Source: Leptolyngbyaceae cyanobacterium JSC-12 (GTDB lineage: Bacteria; Cyanobacteriota; Cyanobacteriia; Leptolyngbyales; Leptolyngbyaceae). From it: a stretch of 64,000 bases of DNA. Under the pieces are notes generated by a model. That model worked only from the letters and a program-made list of their open reading frames with translations. It was not told where the DNA came from and made no database searches. The stretch is taken from assembly GCA_000309945.1 (NCBI GenBank), contig CM001633.1:1200723-1264722 (forward strand), read 5' to 3'. Shown in pieces: positions 8,535 to 16,961 of this stretch (positions are counted from its first letter, which is position 1; every line of letters begins with the position of its first letter). Both the position numbers and the translations under genes were made by a program.

Positions 8535-9584
8535 TTAGGTTTCTGCAGTCTGGCTGCTAACAGCGGACTCCTGATTCCCTTCAACATAATTCGCCCGGAT
8601 ACGGTCTAACACCTGATTGTCCACTGCTTCTCTGGCTAACCGTACTGCATTAAAAATAGAAGGCGCTTGAGAACTACCGTGACTAATGATACAAATCCCA
8701 TCCACTCCCAGCAACAATCCACCCCCATGCTCCGCGTGATCAATCCGCTGTTTGATACGCTTCAGGTTGGGCTTGAGAATAGAGACTCCAAGCTTACCAT
8801 GCATCCCCTGGGGAAGTTCTTCTCGGAGAATTTGCAAAACTACTTCACCGACTGCTTCCGCAAATTTCAGCAGAATATTGCCAACAAAGCCATCACATAC
8901 AATCACATCAAAATTCCCTGAAAGCACATCTCGTCCCTCTGCATTGCCAATAAATGCCATGCGAGTACTTTCCTGCAGCAGTTGATGAGTTCTGAGGGCT
9001 AGCTCATTCCCCTTACTGGATTCCTCACCAATATTCAGTAAGCCAACCTTAGGTTCTGGTACCCCCAGTACATACTGAGAATAGATAGACCCCATCACTG
9101 CAAATTGTTCCAGAAACTTAGGACGGCAATCCACATTAGCACCGACATCTAGAACAATCACTGGCTTTCCAGCAATCATGGTTGGAAAAACAGCCCCAAT
9201 CGCCGGACGATCAATTCCTGGTAACCGTCCCAAGCGCAACAAAGCGGCTGCCATCGCTGCGCCAGAGTGTCCCGCAGAAACAACGGCATCAGCTTTACCT
9301 TTTTTGACCAAATCCATCGCGACGTTGATTGACGCTTTGGGTTTTCGGCGAAGAGCACTCAACGGCTCTTCATCCATTTCCACAATATCTGTAGCCGAAA
9401 CAATTTCTAGTGCCGTCGAAGTTGTATGATGACGCATTGCTGCTTCGACCCGTTCTGGGTCACCAACTAGCAATACCTCAACACCCAACTCCTCTCGTGC
9501 TCTCAGTGCTCCAGCAACCACTTCACCGGGGGCGTGGTCTCCACCCATGGCATCAATTGCAATCCGTGCCCGCGTCGATCCCAT
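8535..9584 (-). CDS. plsX: Acyl-ACP:phosphate acyltransferase
   Basis: PlsX converts acyl-ACP to acyl-phosphate, the donor for glycerol-3-phosphate acylation. The N-terminus RIAIDAMGGDHAPGEVVAGA is the family hallmark. Other conserved blocks are PLSALRRKPKASINVAMDLV, SAGHSGAAMAAALLRLGRLPG, LDVGANVDCRP and FVGNILLKFAEA. The 349-residue length is standard; the last ~15 residues (ESAVSSQTAET) are a nonconserved tail. First gene of the plsX-fabH unit, divergent from the PLD lipoprotein gene. Confidence 0.97.
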   Translation of the reverse strand: MGSTRARIAIDAMGGDHAPGEVVAGALRAREELGVEVLLVGDPERVEAAMRHHTTSTALEIVSATDIVEMDEEPLSALRRKPKASINVAMDLVKKGKADAVVSAGHSGAAMAAALLRLGRLPGIDRPAIGAVFPTMIAGKPVIVLDVGANVDCRPKFLEQFAVMGSIYSQYVLGVPEPKVGLLNIGEESSKGNELALRTHQLLQESTRMAFIGNAEGRDVLSGNFDVIVCDGFVGNILLKFAEAVGEVVLQILREELPQGMHGKLGVSILKPNLKRIKQRIDHAEHGGGLLLGVDGICIISHGSSQAPSIFNAVRLAREAVDNQVLDRIRANYVEGNQESAVSSQTAET

Positions 9585-9734
9585 CAGTCAGCGTTGTTAA
9601 AAGTCTTACAAAACATGATTAGCAACTATGTTGCTTCAACCATTCTTACGTACAAGGTGATCTCTGCCTAGCCTATCCAATACTTTTTTTGGCAACTTAG
9701 GAACAAGAATTAAATAACCTGGGGAATCTGTGCT

Positions 9735-9789
9735 GCCCTTACCCCCCTTCTCTTCTCCCAAGTTTGGGAGAAGAGAAGGGGGTAAGGGC
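9735..9789. repeat. 55-bp near-perfect palindrome, C/T-rich arm, HIP-independent
   Basis: Arms of about 26 bases (starting GCCCTTACCC and ending TCTCCCAA) face each other across a 2-base centre; the only mismatch is one extra C in the left run. It resembles the CCCTCTCCCAA...TTGGGAGAGGG class of dispersed palindromes I know from other cyanobacteria. It lies in the 349-bp intergenic region between plsX and the PLD gene, and would make a very stable hairpin in either transcript. Confidence 0.85.
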
Positions 9790-9933
9790 TTGGAAGAATA
9801 TCTAATTACCGGAGTTAATTAAATTTATGACCTTAGCCATGTAGGCAGAATTCGAAGGATCTTCAGAAAATTAATATTATTTTTATATTCTGGTGGGCAC
9901 TCTAGTAGAACTACTCTTCACAATCTTCTAGCC

Positions 9934-11685
9934 GTGTATCTACGTTTTTTCTCTTCTACAGTCTCGTTGCTCGTTGCCGCACTGAGTTTAGGAGCCTGCC
10001 AACCCCCTCCTCCCCCCCAAGTTGTTCGGCTCTCACCATTGCCGCAGGATAAACAAATTCAGGTCTACATGAATCAGAACCCGGCAGCAAGCTATACAGA
10101 ACCTTACCGGGGTTACACTCGCAATGGGGATAACTTGGAGCAGGTGATTATAGATACAATCACATCTGCTCAGTCCACTGTTGCTATTGCCGTTCAGGAA
10201 TTACGCCTGCCGGGGATTGCTCAGGCATTGGCGGATCGACACCGAGCGGGTGTACAGGTTCGGGTCATCTTGGAAAACACCTACTCTCGTCCATACAGCC
10301 AGTTCACTACTGATGAGGTCGCCAAATTGCCGGAGCGAGAACGCGATCGCTATCAGGAAGCCCGCCGCCTCATCGACTTGAACAACGATGACCAACTCAG
10401 CCCAGATGAAATCAATCAGCGAGATGCCCTGGTTATCTTAGATAACGCCCAAGTGCCTCGGATTGATGACACGGCAGATGGGTCAGCTGGAAGTAACCTG
10501 ATGCACCACAAGTTTATTGTAGTTGACGGGCAAACTGTCATTATTTCCTCTGCCAACCTGACAACCAGCGATGTGCATGGTGACTTCAAATCGCAGCACA
10601 GTCGAGGAAATGCCAACAATCTGCTAAGGATTACCAGTCCTGAATTAGCCAATCTGTTCATTCAAGAATTCAATGTCATGTGGGGAGATGGACCAGGTGC
10701 AACATCCAACAGCCTATTTGGAGTCAAGAAACCATTTCATGCTGCTCGACAAGTCATGGTTGGCAGCACCCCAGTTGAGATTCAGTTTTCACCCACCTCT
10801 CAGTCAATAGATTGGCAGCAAAGTAGCAATGGACTGATTGGCAGAACCTTAGACCGTGCGAAACAATCGATTCAAATGGCATTATTTGTGTTTTCCGATC
10901 AACCGCTGGTGAATTTATTGGAAGGAGTGCATCAACGGGGAACAACGATTCAAACACTGATTGATCCAGGTTTTGCTTATCGGTCTTACAGCGAAGCATT
11001 AGATATGATGGGAATTGCTCTGGCAGAAAATTGCAAATTTGAGACCAATAATCGCCCTTGGAAAGCCGCGATCGCAACAGTCGGTGTTCCGCGAATGCCA
11101 CCTGGAGACTTGTTACACCACAAGTTCGGCTTGGTAGACCACCAAATAGTTATTACTGGCTCTCACAATTGGACGGCTGCAGCAAATACTGGAAACGATG
11201 AAACAGTACTAGTCATTCACAATCCAATAGTGGCAACCCACTATCAGCGAGAGTTCGAAAGGCTTTATACCGGAGCTATTCTTGGAATTCCGCCTGCTAT
11301 TCAGAAGAAAGCAAATAAGTTAATTCAGGAGTGCCAAACAGCGCTTGCAACTGCCAATCAACCAATCCAGGCGAAAAGCAGCAAACTGACACCCTCACGC
11401 CCCACTAGGAACTTCTCTCGGCAAGTATCTGATGTCAATTCCCGGGAAGCAGTTGCTCCATCTAAACAAACGAACAAACCGGAGCGCATTGTACCAAGGC
11501 GAGTTAACTTAAACACTGCAACGCAAGCAGAACTTGAACAGTTGCCTGGTGTGGGACCAGCTTTAGCGAAGCGGATTATTGCAGCTCGCCAAGCCAAACA
11601 GTTTAGCTCCCTAGCTGACCTTGATAAAGTATCCGGTGTCGGTCCTAAGCTGCTAAAGAAACTGGAAGATCACGTTGAATGGTGA
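9934..11685 (+). CDS. Lipoprotein phospholipase-D-like nuclease with EF-hand loop and ComEA-type helix-hairpin-helix
   Basis: A 583-residue protein starting at GTG. The N-terminus is a lipoprotein signal with Cys22 in LSLGAC followed by a proline run, so it is likely anchored outside the cytoplasm. Two PLD half-sites are present: MHHKFIVVDGQ (H191, K193, D198) followed by SSANLT, and LHHKFGLVDHQ (near 393) followed by GSHNWT. Between the first strands, residues 148-159 (DLNNDDQLSPDE) match the EF-hand loop spacing D-x-N-x-D-x-Q-x-S-x-x-E. A linker rich in Ser/Lys leads to residues 523-580, a (HhH)2 unit with VNLNTATQAELEQLPGVG. HhH units bind DNA, so a nuclease acting on extracellular or periplasmic DNA is more likely than a lipase. 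Not an assigned gene. Confidence 0.85.
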   Translation: MYLRFFSSTVSLLVAALSLGACQPPPPPQVVRLSPLPQDKQIQVYMNQNPAASYTEPYRGYTRNGDNLEQVIIDTITSAQSTVAIAVQELRLPGIAQALADRHRAGVQVRVILENTYSRPYSQFTTDEVAKLPERERDRYQEARRLIDLNNDDQLSPDEINQRDALVILDNAQVPRIDDTADGSAGSNLMHHKFIVVDGQTVIISSANLTTSDVHGDFKSQHSRGNANNLLRITSPELANLFIQEFNVMWGDGPGATSNSLFGVKKPFHAARQVMVGSTPVEIQFSPTSQSIDWQQSSNGLIGRTLDRAKQSIQMALFVFSDQPLVNLLEGVHQRGTTIQTLIDPGFAYRSYSEALDMMGIALAENCKFETNNRPWKAAIATVGVPRMPPGDLLHHKFGLVDHQIVITGSHNWTAAANTGNDETVLVIHNPIVATHYQREFERLYTGAILGIPPAIQKKANKLIQECQTALATANQPIQAKSSKLTPSRPTRNFSRQVSDVNSREAVAPSKQTNKPERIVPRRVNLNTATQAELEQLPGVGPALAKRIIAARQAKQFSSLADLDKVSGVGPKLLKKLEDHVEW

Positions 11686-11721
11686 TTCAGATCTGGAATT
11701 ATCACCTGATAAGAGTGCTGC

Positions 11722-11958
11722 TTAGCCGTAAATCGCTTTTAGCTTCAACGCTGTAGGTAGATTGGTTCTAGAAGCAAACGACAGTGCAGTTAAACGAGTT
11801 TGAGCAGATGGAGACGGTTTCATTCTGGGCTGAGTCAATCGACTACCACCCCCCACTCTACGACCAGGCACCCCGTCACGTCCCGCCAAAGCAGGTTCAA
11901 CGACTGAGAACATCAAGGCTAGGATTGAGAATCCAACTGTGATTTGACGAATATACAT
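11722..11958 (-). CDS. Small secreted protein, possible remnant of a DUF928-like protein
   Basis: A 78-residue ORF with a convincing Sec signal (residues 1-25, ending VEPALA|G). The mature part begins GRDGVPGRRVGGGSRL, like the start of DUF928-type secreted cyanobacterial proteins, and LTALSFASRTNLPT recalls the next DUF928 block. Then it stops, far short of that family's usual ~200 residues. It may be a truncated relative or a genuine short protein. It faces the PLD gene convergently with a 36-bp gap. Function unknown. Confidence 0.55.
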   Translation of the reverse strand: MYIRQITVGFSILALMFSVVEPALAGRDGVPGRRVGGGSRLTQPRMKPSPSAQTRLTALSFASRTNLPTALKLKAIYG

Positions 11959-12178
11959 AGTAGATGCCGGACAAACGCTTTACTCTTAATAGAATGTCAA
12001 GTGACGAGTACAGGTCACCAGCGTTAAATCACCGAAGTCAGTAATCCTCTTCTTTAGGTTGTTTCCTTTAGAACGCTAAGTAACCCCGTGGATCTACCAA
12101 CGTTTCTCAAGTGTCTTCATAAGTTGCTGATAGTAGCAGAACCATGACACGGTAGCTGTAGAACTGTGATAGTCTAAA

Positions 12179-12194
12179 TGGACTTTCTAGTCCA
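12179..12194. promoter_or_regulatory. Short inverted repeat upstream of the DUF2288 gene
   Basis: TGGACT and AGTCCA flank TTCT, 21 bases before the ATG. It could be an operator or a leader hairpin. No regulator is indicated. Confidence 0.3.
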
Positions 12195-12215
12195 AAATCT
12201 TGCTACTGATTTGAC

Positions 12216-12506
12216 ATGCAAAACCTTAGAGCAGAACTATCAGGAACCTTGGATGAGGCAGAGTGGAACTGGTTAGCTCCTCATGCTCGTCGAGATTCGC
12301 TGATTGTGGTGTCTCCAGATTTAGATTTGTTGGATGTTGGGGTGGCGATCGCGAATGACAATGTCCCCCACGTTCAACGCTGGATTGAAGAAGCACTTAT
12401 TCAAAAACCTTCACCCGCCCAGATTAGTGCTTGGGAACAGAATCAAAGTAAGCGATTCAATGCATTGATAGTTCAACCTTATGTCCTAGTGCAGGAAATG
12501 AGCTAA
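12216..12506 (+). CDS. DUF2288 family protein
   Basis: A 96-residue cytoplasmic protein. It shows the family pattern: WNWLAPHARRDSLIVVSPDL, LDVGVAIANDNVPHVQRWI, and a C-terminal FNALIVQPYVLVQE. DUF2288 proteins occur in cyanobacteria and proteobacteria with no assigned function. A 67-bp dispersed repeat begins 3 bases after the stop. Confidence 0.85.
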   Translation: MQNLRAELSGTLDEAEWNWLAPHARRDSLIVVSPDLDLLDVGVAIANDNVPHVQRWIEEALIQKPSPAQISAWEQNQSKRFNALIVQPYVLVQEMS

Positions 12507-12509
12507 CCC

Positions 12510-12576
12510 CCACATCCAACTCAAAAATTAGAGGTTTCTCTAAGGACAAACTACGGATTTGGGCGTGGACAGGGTT
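12510..12576 (+). repeat. 67-bp dispersed repeat, copy A
   Basis: By eye 58 of 67 bases match the reverse complement of a second copy at 49292-49358. The best-conserved cores are GAGGTTTCTCTAAG and AACTACGGATTTGGGCGT. Both copies are intergenic; this one runs exactly to the stop codon of the ydcF-like gene. CTACG...CGTGG may form a small hairpin. Confidence 0.85.
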
Positions 12577-13160
12577 CAATGGTTGTCCAATTGGTGAAGG
12601 GTTGAGCCTGTATGCCCTGTTGCTACCCAAAGAATTGCTCTGGCTCCGTCTCGGATAGATTTTAGAACGGATTCTGAGTCCCTTTGGGATGGAACAGATA
12701 CTGGTTTTAGATACATGTCTCGACTACCGAAAACAATTTCACCTATGACACGTGCTCGTTGCATATGGTAATCGGAAGTAATTAGATAAACACTAGAAAT
12801 TCCACGAGCTTGTAGTTTATCCACCAATGTTGTGAAATTTGTGACCGTGTCCTGGGCAGTGCGATCAATATGCAGTCGGCTAAATTCAATGCCTGCATCC
12901 GAGAAAACTCCTTCTGCGTAGGCTTCATTGCTGCCACCGGAGATCCAGATCGGCAAATCTGGATGTTCACGCGCAAAGGCTGCCGCAAAGTGCTCTCGAT
13001 CTAAATCTCCCCCCAACACAAGGATTGCCTCTGGTTGCGTAAAATAACTACGCCCCCAACGATACCCTATCCATAGGAACGGGATGAGGATAAGTGTGCA
13101 AGCTAGGAACTTATATTTAGAAGTGACAGGTTGCGGCTTCAGATGCTTCTTCGAAATCAT
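12576..13160 (-). CDS. YdcF/SanA family (DUF218) membrane-anchored protein
   Basis: A 194-residue protein with one N-terminal membrane segment (YKFLACTLILIPFLWIGY) followed by a DUF218 domain: AILVLGGDLDREHFAAAFA, DLPIWISGGSNEAYAEGVF, DRTAQDTVTNFTTLVDKL and VYLITSDYHMQRARVIGEIV. Relatives such as SanA and ElyC act in envelope integrity or lipid-carrier metabolism. The start chosen is the ATG overlapping the upstream TPR stop (ATGA), which signals translational coupling; a longer frame exists but would overlap the TPR gene by over 100 bases. Confidence 0.85.
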   Translation of the reverse strand: MISKKHLKPQPVTSKYKFLACTLILIPFLWIGYRWGRSYFTQPEAILVLGGDLDREHFAAAFAREHPDLPIWISGGSNEAYAEGVFSDAGIEFSRLHIDRTAQDTVTNFTTLVDKLQARGISSVYLITSDYHMQRARVIGEIVFGSRDMYLKPVSVPSQRDSESVLKSIRDGARAILWVATGHTGSTLHQLDNH

Positions 13161-14044
13161 CGAGGGGAGGGGCGTTGAGTTCTGGGTGGACGCTCCTGCA
13201 ACTGAACAATAGTTGCGCGAATTCTTGGAGCGTCTAGCAGTTTTTTGGTGTCTTCTAGCAAGCGATCGCCCCACAGATTCTCCTTCAAAAACTTCAAATC
13301 AGCATAGCGGCTATCTAAGCGGATAGCACTCTCTCCGAGAGTTAAGCCTTTCTCCCGGTCTCCTTTTGTATACGTTGCAACCGCGATCGCTAACCGCGGC
13401 TCTGCAGCTTTGGGATCAATATCTGCTGCAGCCTGCCAGCGACGAATCGCCTCATCCACATTACCTGACTCGTAATGAATTAGCCCAATATTGTTAATCG
13501 CAGGCCAAAAATTTTTGTCTTGCGCGATCGCCTTGTCGTATTGGCTAATGGCTTCAGGATACTTCCGTAACATCAGGTAGGCATTACCCAGATCAAACAA
13601 TGCCCCTGGAACATTAGGTCTTACTTTCAAGCCTTCAGTAATGTATTCAACGGACTGAGTATATTTACCTTTTTGGAAATGAGCAGATCCCAACGCAAAA
13701 AGAACCGCTGAATTTTTGCTATCCAACGTCTGGGCCTTTTTCAGAGCTGCAATTCCATCATCTAAAGCGTTAGTTTGGAGGTAAAGCGCCCCTAACAATG
13801 CCCACACTTCTGAGCTTTTAGGAGCTAGCTGGGTGGCTAACTTTGCCCGCTGTAAGGCAAGCTCGTATTGCTGGAACTGTGCCAGTTGAGAGGCTTCTTG
13901 TGCTAGGTTAACACCCTGTTGTTCCAGCTTTTTCAAGTCTATTCGTAAGGTATGAGGTAAAAGCGCCTGAGCTTGAGCGGGTTGAGCAATGCCCCAATAG
14001 CAAGCAAGAACCAGGATTGGAAAAAGAAAATAACGCTTCGGCAC
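13157..14044 (-). CDS. Exported TPR protein
   Basis: A 295-residue protein with a Sec signal (MPKRYFLFPILVLACYWGIA, cleavage after AQPAQAQA). It then has about six tandem TPR units between residues 45 and 250 (for example NVPGALFDLGNAYLMLRKYP and FWPAINNIGLIHYESGNVDE). The end is basic and proline-rich (RPPRTQRPSPR). TPR arrays bind proteins; no partner can be read from the sequence. It is the first gene of a two-gene unit with the coupled DUF218 gene, suggesting a shared envelope role. Confidence 0.88.
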   Translation of the reverse strand: MPKRYFLFPILVLACYWGIAQPAQAQALLPHTLRIDLKKLEQQGVNLAQEASQLAQFQQYELALQRAKLATQLAPKSSEVWALLGALYLQTNALDDGIAALKKAQTLDSKNSAVLFALGSAHFQKGKYTQSVEYITEGLKVRPNVPGALFDLGNAYLMLRKYPEAISQYDKAIAQDKNFWPAINNIGLIHYESGNVDEAIRRWQAAADIDPKAAEPRLAIAVATYTKGDREKGLTLGESAIRLDSRYADLKFLKENLWGDRLLEDTKKLLDAPRIRATIVQLQERPPRTQRPSPR

Positions 14045-14243
14045 GGTTTAGCCTTTGACTCAACAAATTTGACAATTATTTGATATTTGACTGATAGCTT
14101 AGTCGATTTGAGGCTATCGTGGCACAAATTTCTTTCTCTCTTCAGAAAAAAGTGAATGGTTTAAGAAATTAAAAACGAGCGGTGAATTTGAACACAAAAC
14201 TCCTATGCTAGAAGGCTCAAATTGACATTCCCCAGCTTAATGT

Positions 14244-14966
14244 ATGGACCGCTTTACCGTTGAAGTGATTGCCCAAACCCCCAACCCACAACAGGTAATC
14301 TATGCCGCAATGCATCAGGATTATGCTGAGAATTTTGTCTGGGACGAGCGCGATCGCTTCCCTACCGAAGAAAAATGTGGCGCGGTAATCGTCAAGAATC
14401 TGTTAGCAGGAAATCGAGGGCATTATGGTCCCTTAGAACATCCCCAAATCGTCTTCAATTGCGGCTGGTTTCCACATAGCACCATGCAGCAAATTCGGAC
14501 ACATCGGGTGGGGATCAGTTTTGATGTTCAATCGTTTCGGTATACTGGTAGTCGAATTGTTGATGTGGTTCTTGGCAAACGGGATGTGGAAGAAGTTTTT
14601 TACTTACGTCCCACTGGTACTTATAGCGATCGCCAAGGAAAACACTACGACTACACGCCCGAACAGCGTCAACAGGATCTTGAATGGTGTTTGGCAGCCT
14701 GCCATCGCTACACTGAGCGGGTGCAGCAAGGATTTTCCGAAGAGCATGCCCGTGGATTAATTCCGTTTGATGTACGACAACATTGGGTGATGTCTGCTAA
14801 TGTGCGTTCGCTTATGCACCTGCTTGATTTACGCTGGAAAGCTGATGCCCAGTTAGAAGCACAAAAATTGTGTGAAGCGATTTGGCCCCACTTTCAGGCA
14901 TGGGTGCCAGCGATCGCAGAATGGTACGAAGGGAACCGACTCAAAAAAGCCCGGTTGGCTCCCTAA
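14244..14966 (+). CDS. thyX: Flavin-dependent thymidylate synthase
   Basis: ThyX methylates dUMP to dTMP using methylene-tetrahydrofolate and NADPH through FAD, replacing ThyA. The 240-residue protein has the signature RTHRVGISFDVQSFRY (residues 85-100) and a C-terminal QHWVMSANVRSLMHLLDLR with the conserved Arg and His contacts. No thyA is seen here. It stands alone on the + strand with unannotated sequence on both sides. Confidence 0.96.
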   Translation: MDRFTVEVIAQTPNPQQVIYAAMHQDYAENFVWDERDRFPTEEKCGAVIVKNLLAGNRGHYGPLEHPQIVFNCGWFPHSTMQQIRTHRVGISFDVQSFRYTGSRIVDVVLGKRDVEEVFYLRPTGTYSDRQGKHYDYTPEQRQQDLEWCLAACHRYTERVQQGFSEEHARGLIPFDVRQHWVMSANVRSLMHLLDLRWKADAQLEAQKLCEAIWPHFQAWVPAIAEWYEGNRLKKARLAP

Positions 14967-15429
14967 AGTCTTCTCCGTATTGATGTTTCTAAATCCTTTA
15001 CAGGGAGCTATGGTTGCGGACTTTCAACCAGTCACTTCGGCTTTAATTTAAGAAACATCGCAAAATATTTTCATTAATTAGGTGAAACCTAAGAAAATTG
15101 GAAACATTCAAGACAGAAATTCCTGACTTAAAAGCCTCTCACATCGTGCTTCCACAGTCTTCTCTACCAATTTTAAGTCTTTCAGTAACGAGTATATTGA
15201 CCAACATACAGCAGTCTTGAAATGTAGCAATTCTCATTATGTCCATACGGTTTAGTTTCCTACCTGTGAGCATAAAAACTCCTGAAGCTATATCGTACCT
15301 ATCTGAGGATTATCAGTGCAGAGCGTAGTTTTACAAGCCCTAAGGCAGCGCTCGGCACAAAGTAAGCAGAATAAACAAACTAAAAATTGCTGTACGTATC
15401 CCAGTTGGATAGATTTACTCAGGTTTGAA
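14967..15429. other. Intergenic region with no recognised gene
   Basis: AT-rich spacer between thyX and the receiver-like gene. I found no tRNA, terminator with a clean U-tract, or conserved ORF. The reading frame of the next gene is open for 114 bases upstream of the start chosen, so its true start might lie inside this stretch. Confidence 0.6.
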
Positions 15430-15825
15430 ATGGATGCAACATCAAGCTCTATTTTGCTACTCGCAAAACACCCACGGCAGGTGCGTTTTTTGATGTCGTT
15501 GCTGGGATGTTCAAGCTTTTCCGTGGAAATTGCCTGTTCTGAGGAACAAGCAGTGGTGCAAGCCAGAGAACGTCCTCCATTTCTGATTATTTTGGCAGGC
15601 GACCACCTCTCCTGGTCACAGGGGTTACTCTGCAATTTGCGAACTCGTGCAGGTGCTTATCCAGTTACTCTGGTTGCTTTGACGGATTTTCATGCACCCA
15701 GTTGGGTCTATCAAGAGGAAAACCCAGGATTTGATGGGTTTTTCGTTAGCCCTATTAGCAGCGAGGTGTTGTCATCTCTTGTGCAATCAGCCTATACCCG
15801 TCAGGCGTGTTGTTCCTTTCGCTAA
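15430..15825 (+). CDS. Degenerate response-regulator receiver domain
   Basis: From the ATG at 15430 the product is 131 residues and has the alternating strand/helix pattern of a CheY-like receiver: SSILLLAKHPRQVRFLMSLL, FLIILAGDHLSWSQGLLCNL, VTLVALTDFHAP and GFFVSPISSEVLSSLVQSAY. The phosphorylation chemistry looks lost: the acidic pair after strand 1 is KH, the phospho-acceptor after strand 3 is Ala (LIILAGD), and the Lys before the cis-Pro is Ser (VSPIS). Such pseudo-receivers act by protein contact rather than phosphorylation. A start 38 codons upstream is open but has no supporting feature. The deacetylase gene follows after 45 bp. Confidence 0.7.
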   Translation: MDATSSSILLLAKHPRQVRFLMSLLGCSSFSVEIACSEEQAVVQARERPPFLIILAGDHLSWSQGLLCNLRTRAGAYPVTLVALTDFHAPSWVYQEENPGFDGFFVSPISSEVLSSLVQSAYTRQACCSFR

Positions 15826-15870
15826 GCTGGAAGAAAAAGTTCCTAGAAATTCGTCAAAACAGTTTCATTC

Positions 15871-16584
15871 ATGGCTTCGTCATTACAGCTTGCTCCGCTT
15901 TATCCAGTAGTTCATCGGGTTCTTAAACCGTTGTTTCCAACCTGCCTGTGGGCTGGCAGCGATCGCCTGCCTATCATCGCGCTTACTTTTGATGATGGCC
16001 CCCATCCCCAATACACTCTGAAACTTCTGGAAGTCCTGGATCGATACCACGTCCGTGCCAACTTTTTTTGGTTGGGAGCTTGTGTGAATCAGGCACCAGA
16101 AGTTGCCAGAGAAGTATATCAGCGTGGTCATTGGATTGGTTTACACGGCTATGATCATCAATCCTTTCCAAAATTGACAGACCTGGAGCTACGAAAAAGT
16201 TTGGAGGATACGCAAGGAGCGATCGCAAACGCTTGTCAGTTAGATCCATCTGCGATTCTGGATGTCCGTCCACCCAACGGCTTGTTCACCCCAAAAACAC
16301 TCAACCTTTTGCAGCAATGGAAGTATCGTCCAGTGATGTGGAGTGTTGTTCCAGAAGATTGGGTTAGCCCTGGCGTTGCGATTGTAGTTCATCGAATTTT
16401 GCAACAAGTCAGGAACGGTTCAATCATTGTCTTACACGATGGATATTGCGGTGGAGAAGATGTTGCTCAAATTACTGATCAGCTAATTCCGGTCCTACTT
16501 CAACGGGGCTATGAGTTTGTTTCTATCGAGCATCTTTGGCACCAGATGCCTCAAGCCGATAAATTCGGGAGGACCGTTCAATGA
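15871..16584 (+). CDS. Polysaccharide deacetylase (NodB homology domain)
   Basis: A 237-residue carbohydrate esterase 4 protein. Motif 1 is ALTFDDGPHP (catalytic Asp and metal Asp), motif 2 is GLHGYDH with the two His ligands, motif 3 is DVRPPNGLFT, motif 4 is WSVVPEDW and motif 5 is IIVLHDG. All catalytic positions are intact. The enzyme removes N-acetyl groups from peptidoglycan, chitin-like or exopolysaccharide chains. No signal peptide is evident, which is unusual for a cell-wall enzyme. It follows the pseudo-receiver gene closely and may share its promoter. Confidence 0.9.
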   Translation: MASSLQLAPLYPVVHRVLKPLFPTCLWAGSDRLPIIALTFDDGPHPQYTLKLLEVLDRYHVRANFFWLGACVNQAPEVAREVYQRGHWIGLHGYDHQSFPKLTDLELRKSLEDTQGAIANACQLDPSAILDVRPPNGLFTPKTLNLLQQWKYRPVMWSVVPEDWVSPGVAIVVHRILQQVRNGSIIVLHDGYCGGEDVAQITDQLIPVLLQRGYEFVSIEHLWHQMPQADKFGRTVQ

Positions 16585-16718
16585 ACGCATCAATCAAATT
16601 GGACTTTTGGATCCCGGTTTACTTTTATTGTTAGGTACTTCCTGTGCTGCCCCTCATTCTCAGTGAACAACAAATATTTATCTTCAAGTTTTGGTTCAAC
16701 AACCAGCTTTGTTCTGGG

Positions 16719-16961
16719 ATGACGTATCAGAATGAATTATTTTGCCAGATTGGCGCGTTTGATGCTGACCAAAGACCCCAGGTTTACCAAACAGCCTGTA
16801 AACTAGCTCAGCACGATGTCAACCTGATTGTCACATGCTCTAAAACAACCTGTCGTCTTTGGGGAAGTTTACGAGATGAAGCTGTTAAGAGACTGCTGCT
16901 AACCCCCTCTGAACTGTGGATAAGTACCCTAACTCATAAACACGCTGACGTAGATCGCTGA
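16719..16961 (+). CDS. Small conserved-looking protein of unknown function
   Basis: From the ATG at 16719 the product is 80 residues, MTYQNELFCQIGAF onward. The upstream 25 codons are open but look noncoding, so I prefer this start. It has the stretch VNLIVTCSKTTCRLWGSLRD with two cysteines five residues apart, then EAVKRLLLTPSEL. No domain is recognised. The protein-like composition and position after the deacetylase argue for a real gene. Confidence 0.6.
   Translation: MTYQNELFCQIGAFDADQRPQVYQTACKLAQHDVNLIVTCSKTTCRLWGSLRDEAVKRLLLTPSELWISTLTHKHADVDR

Noticed and set aside
15061-15300. Possible tRNA or small RNA between thyX and the receiver gene
   Set aside because: No cloverleaf, T-loop consensus or CCA-like end can be formed by eye.
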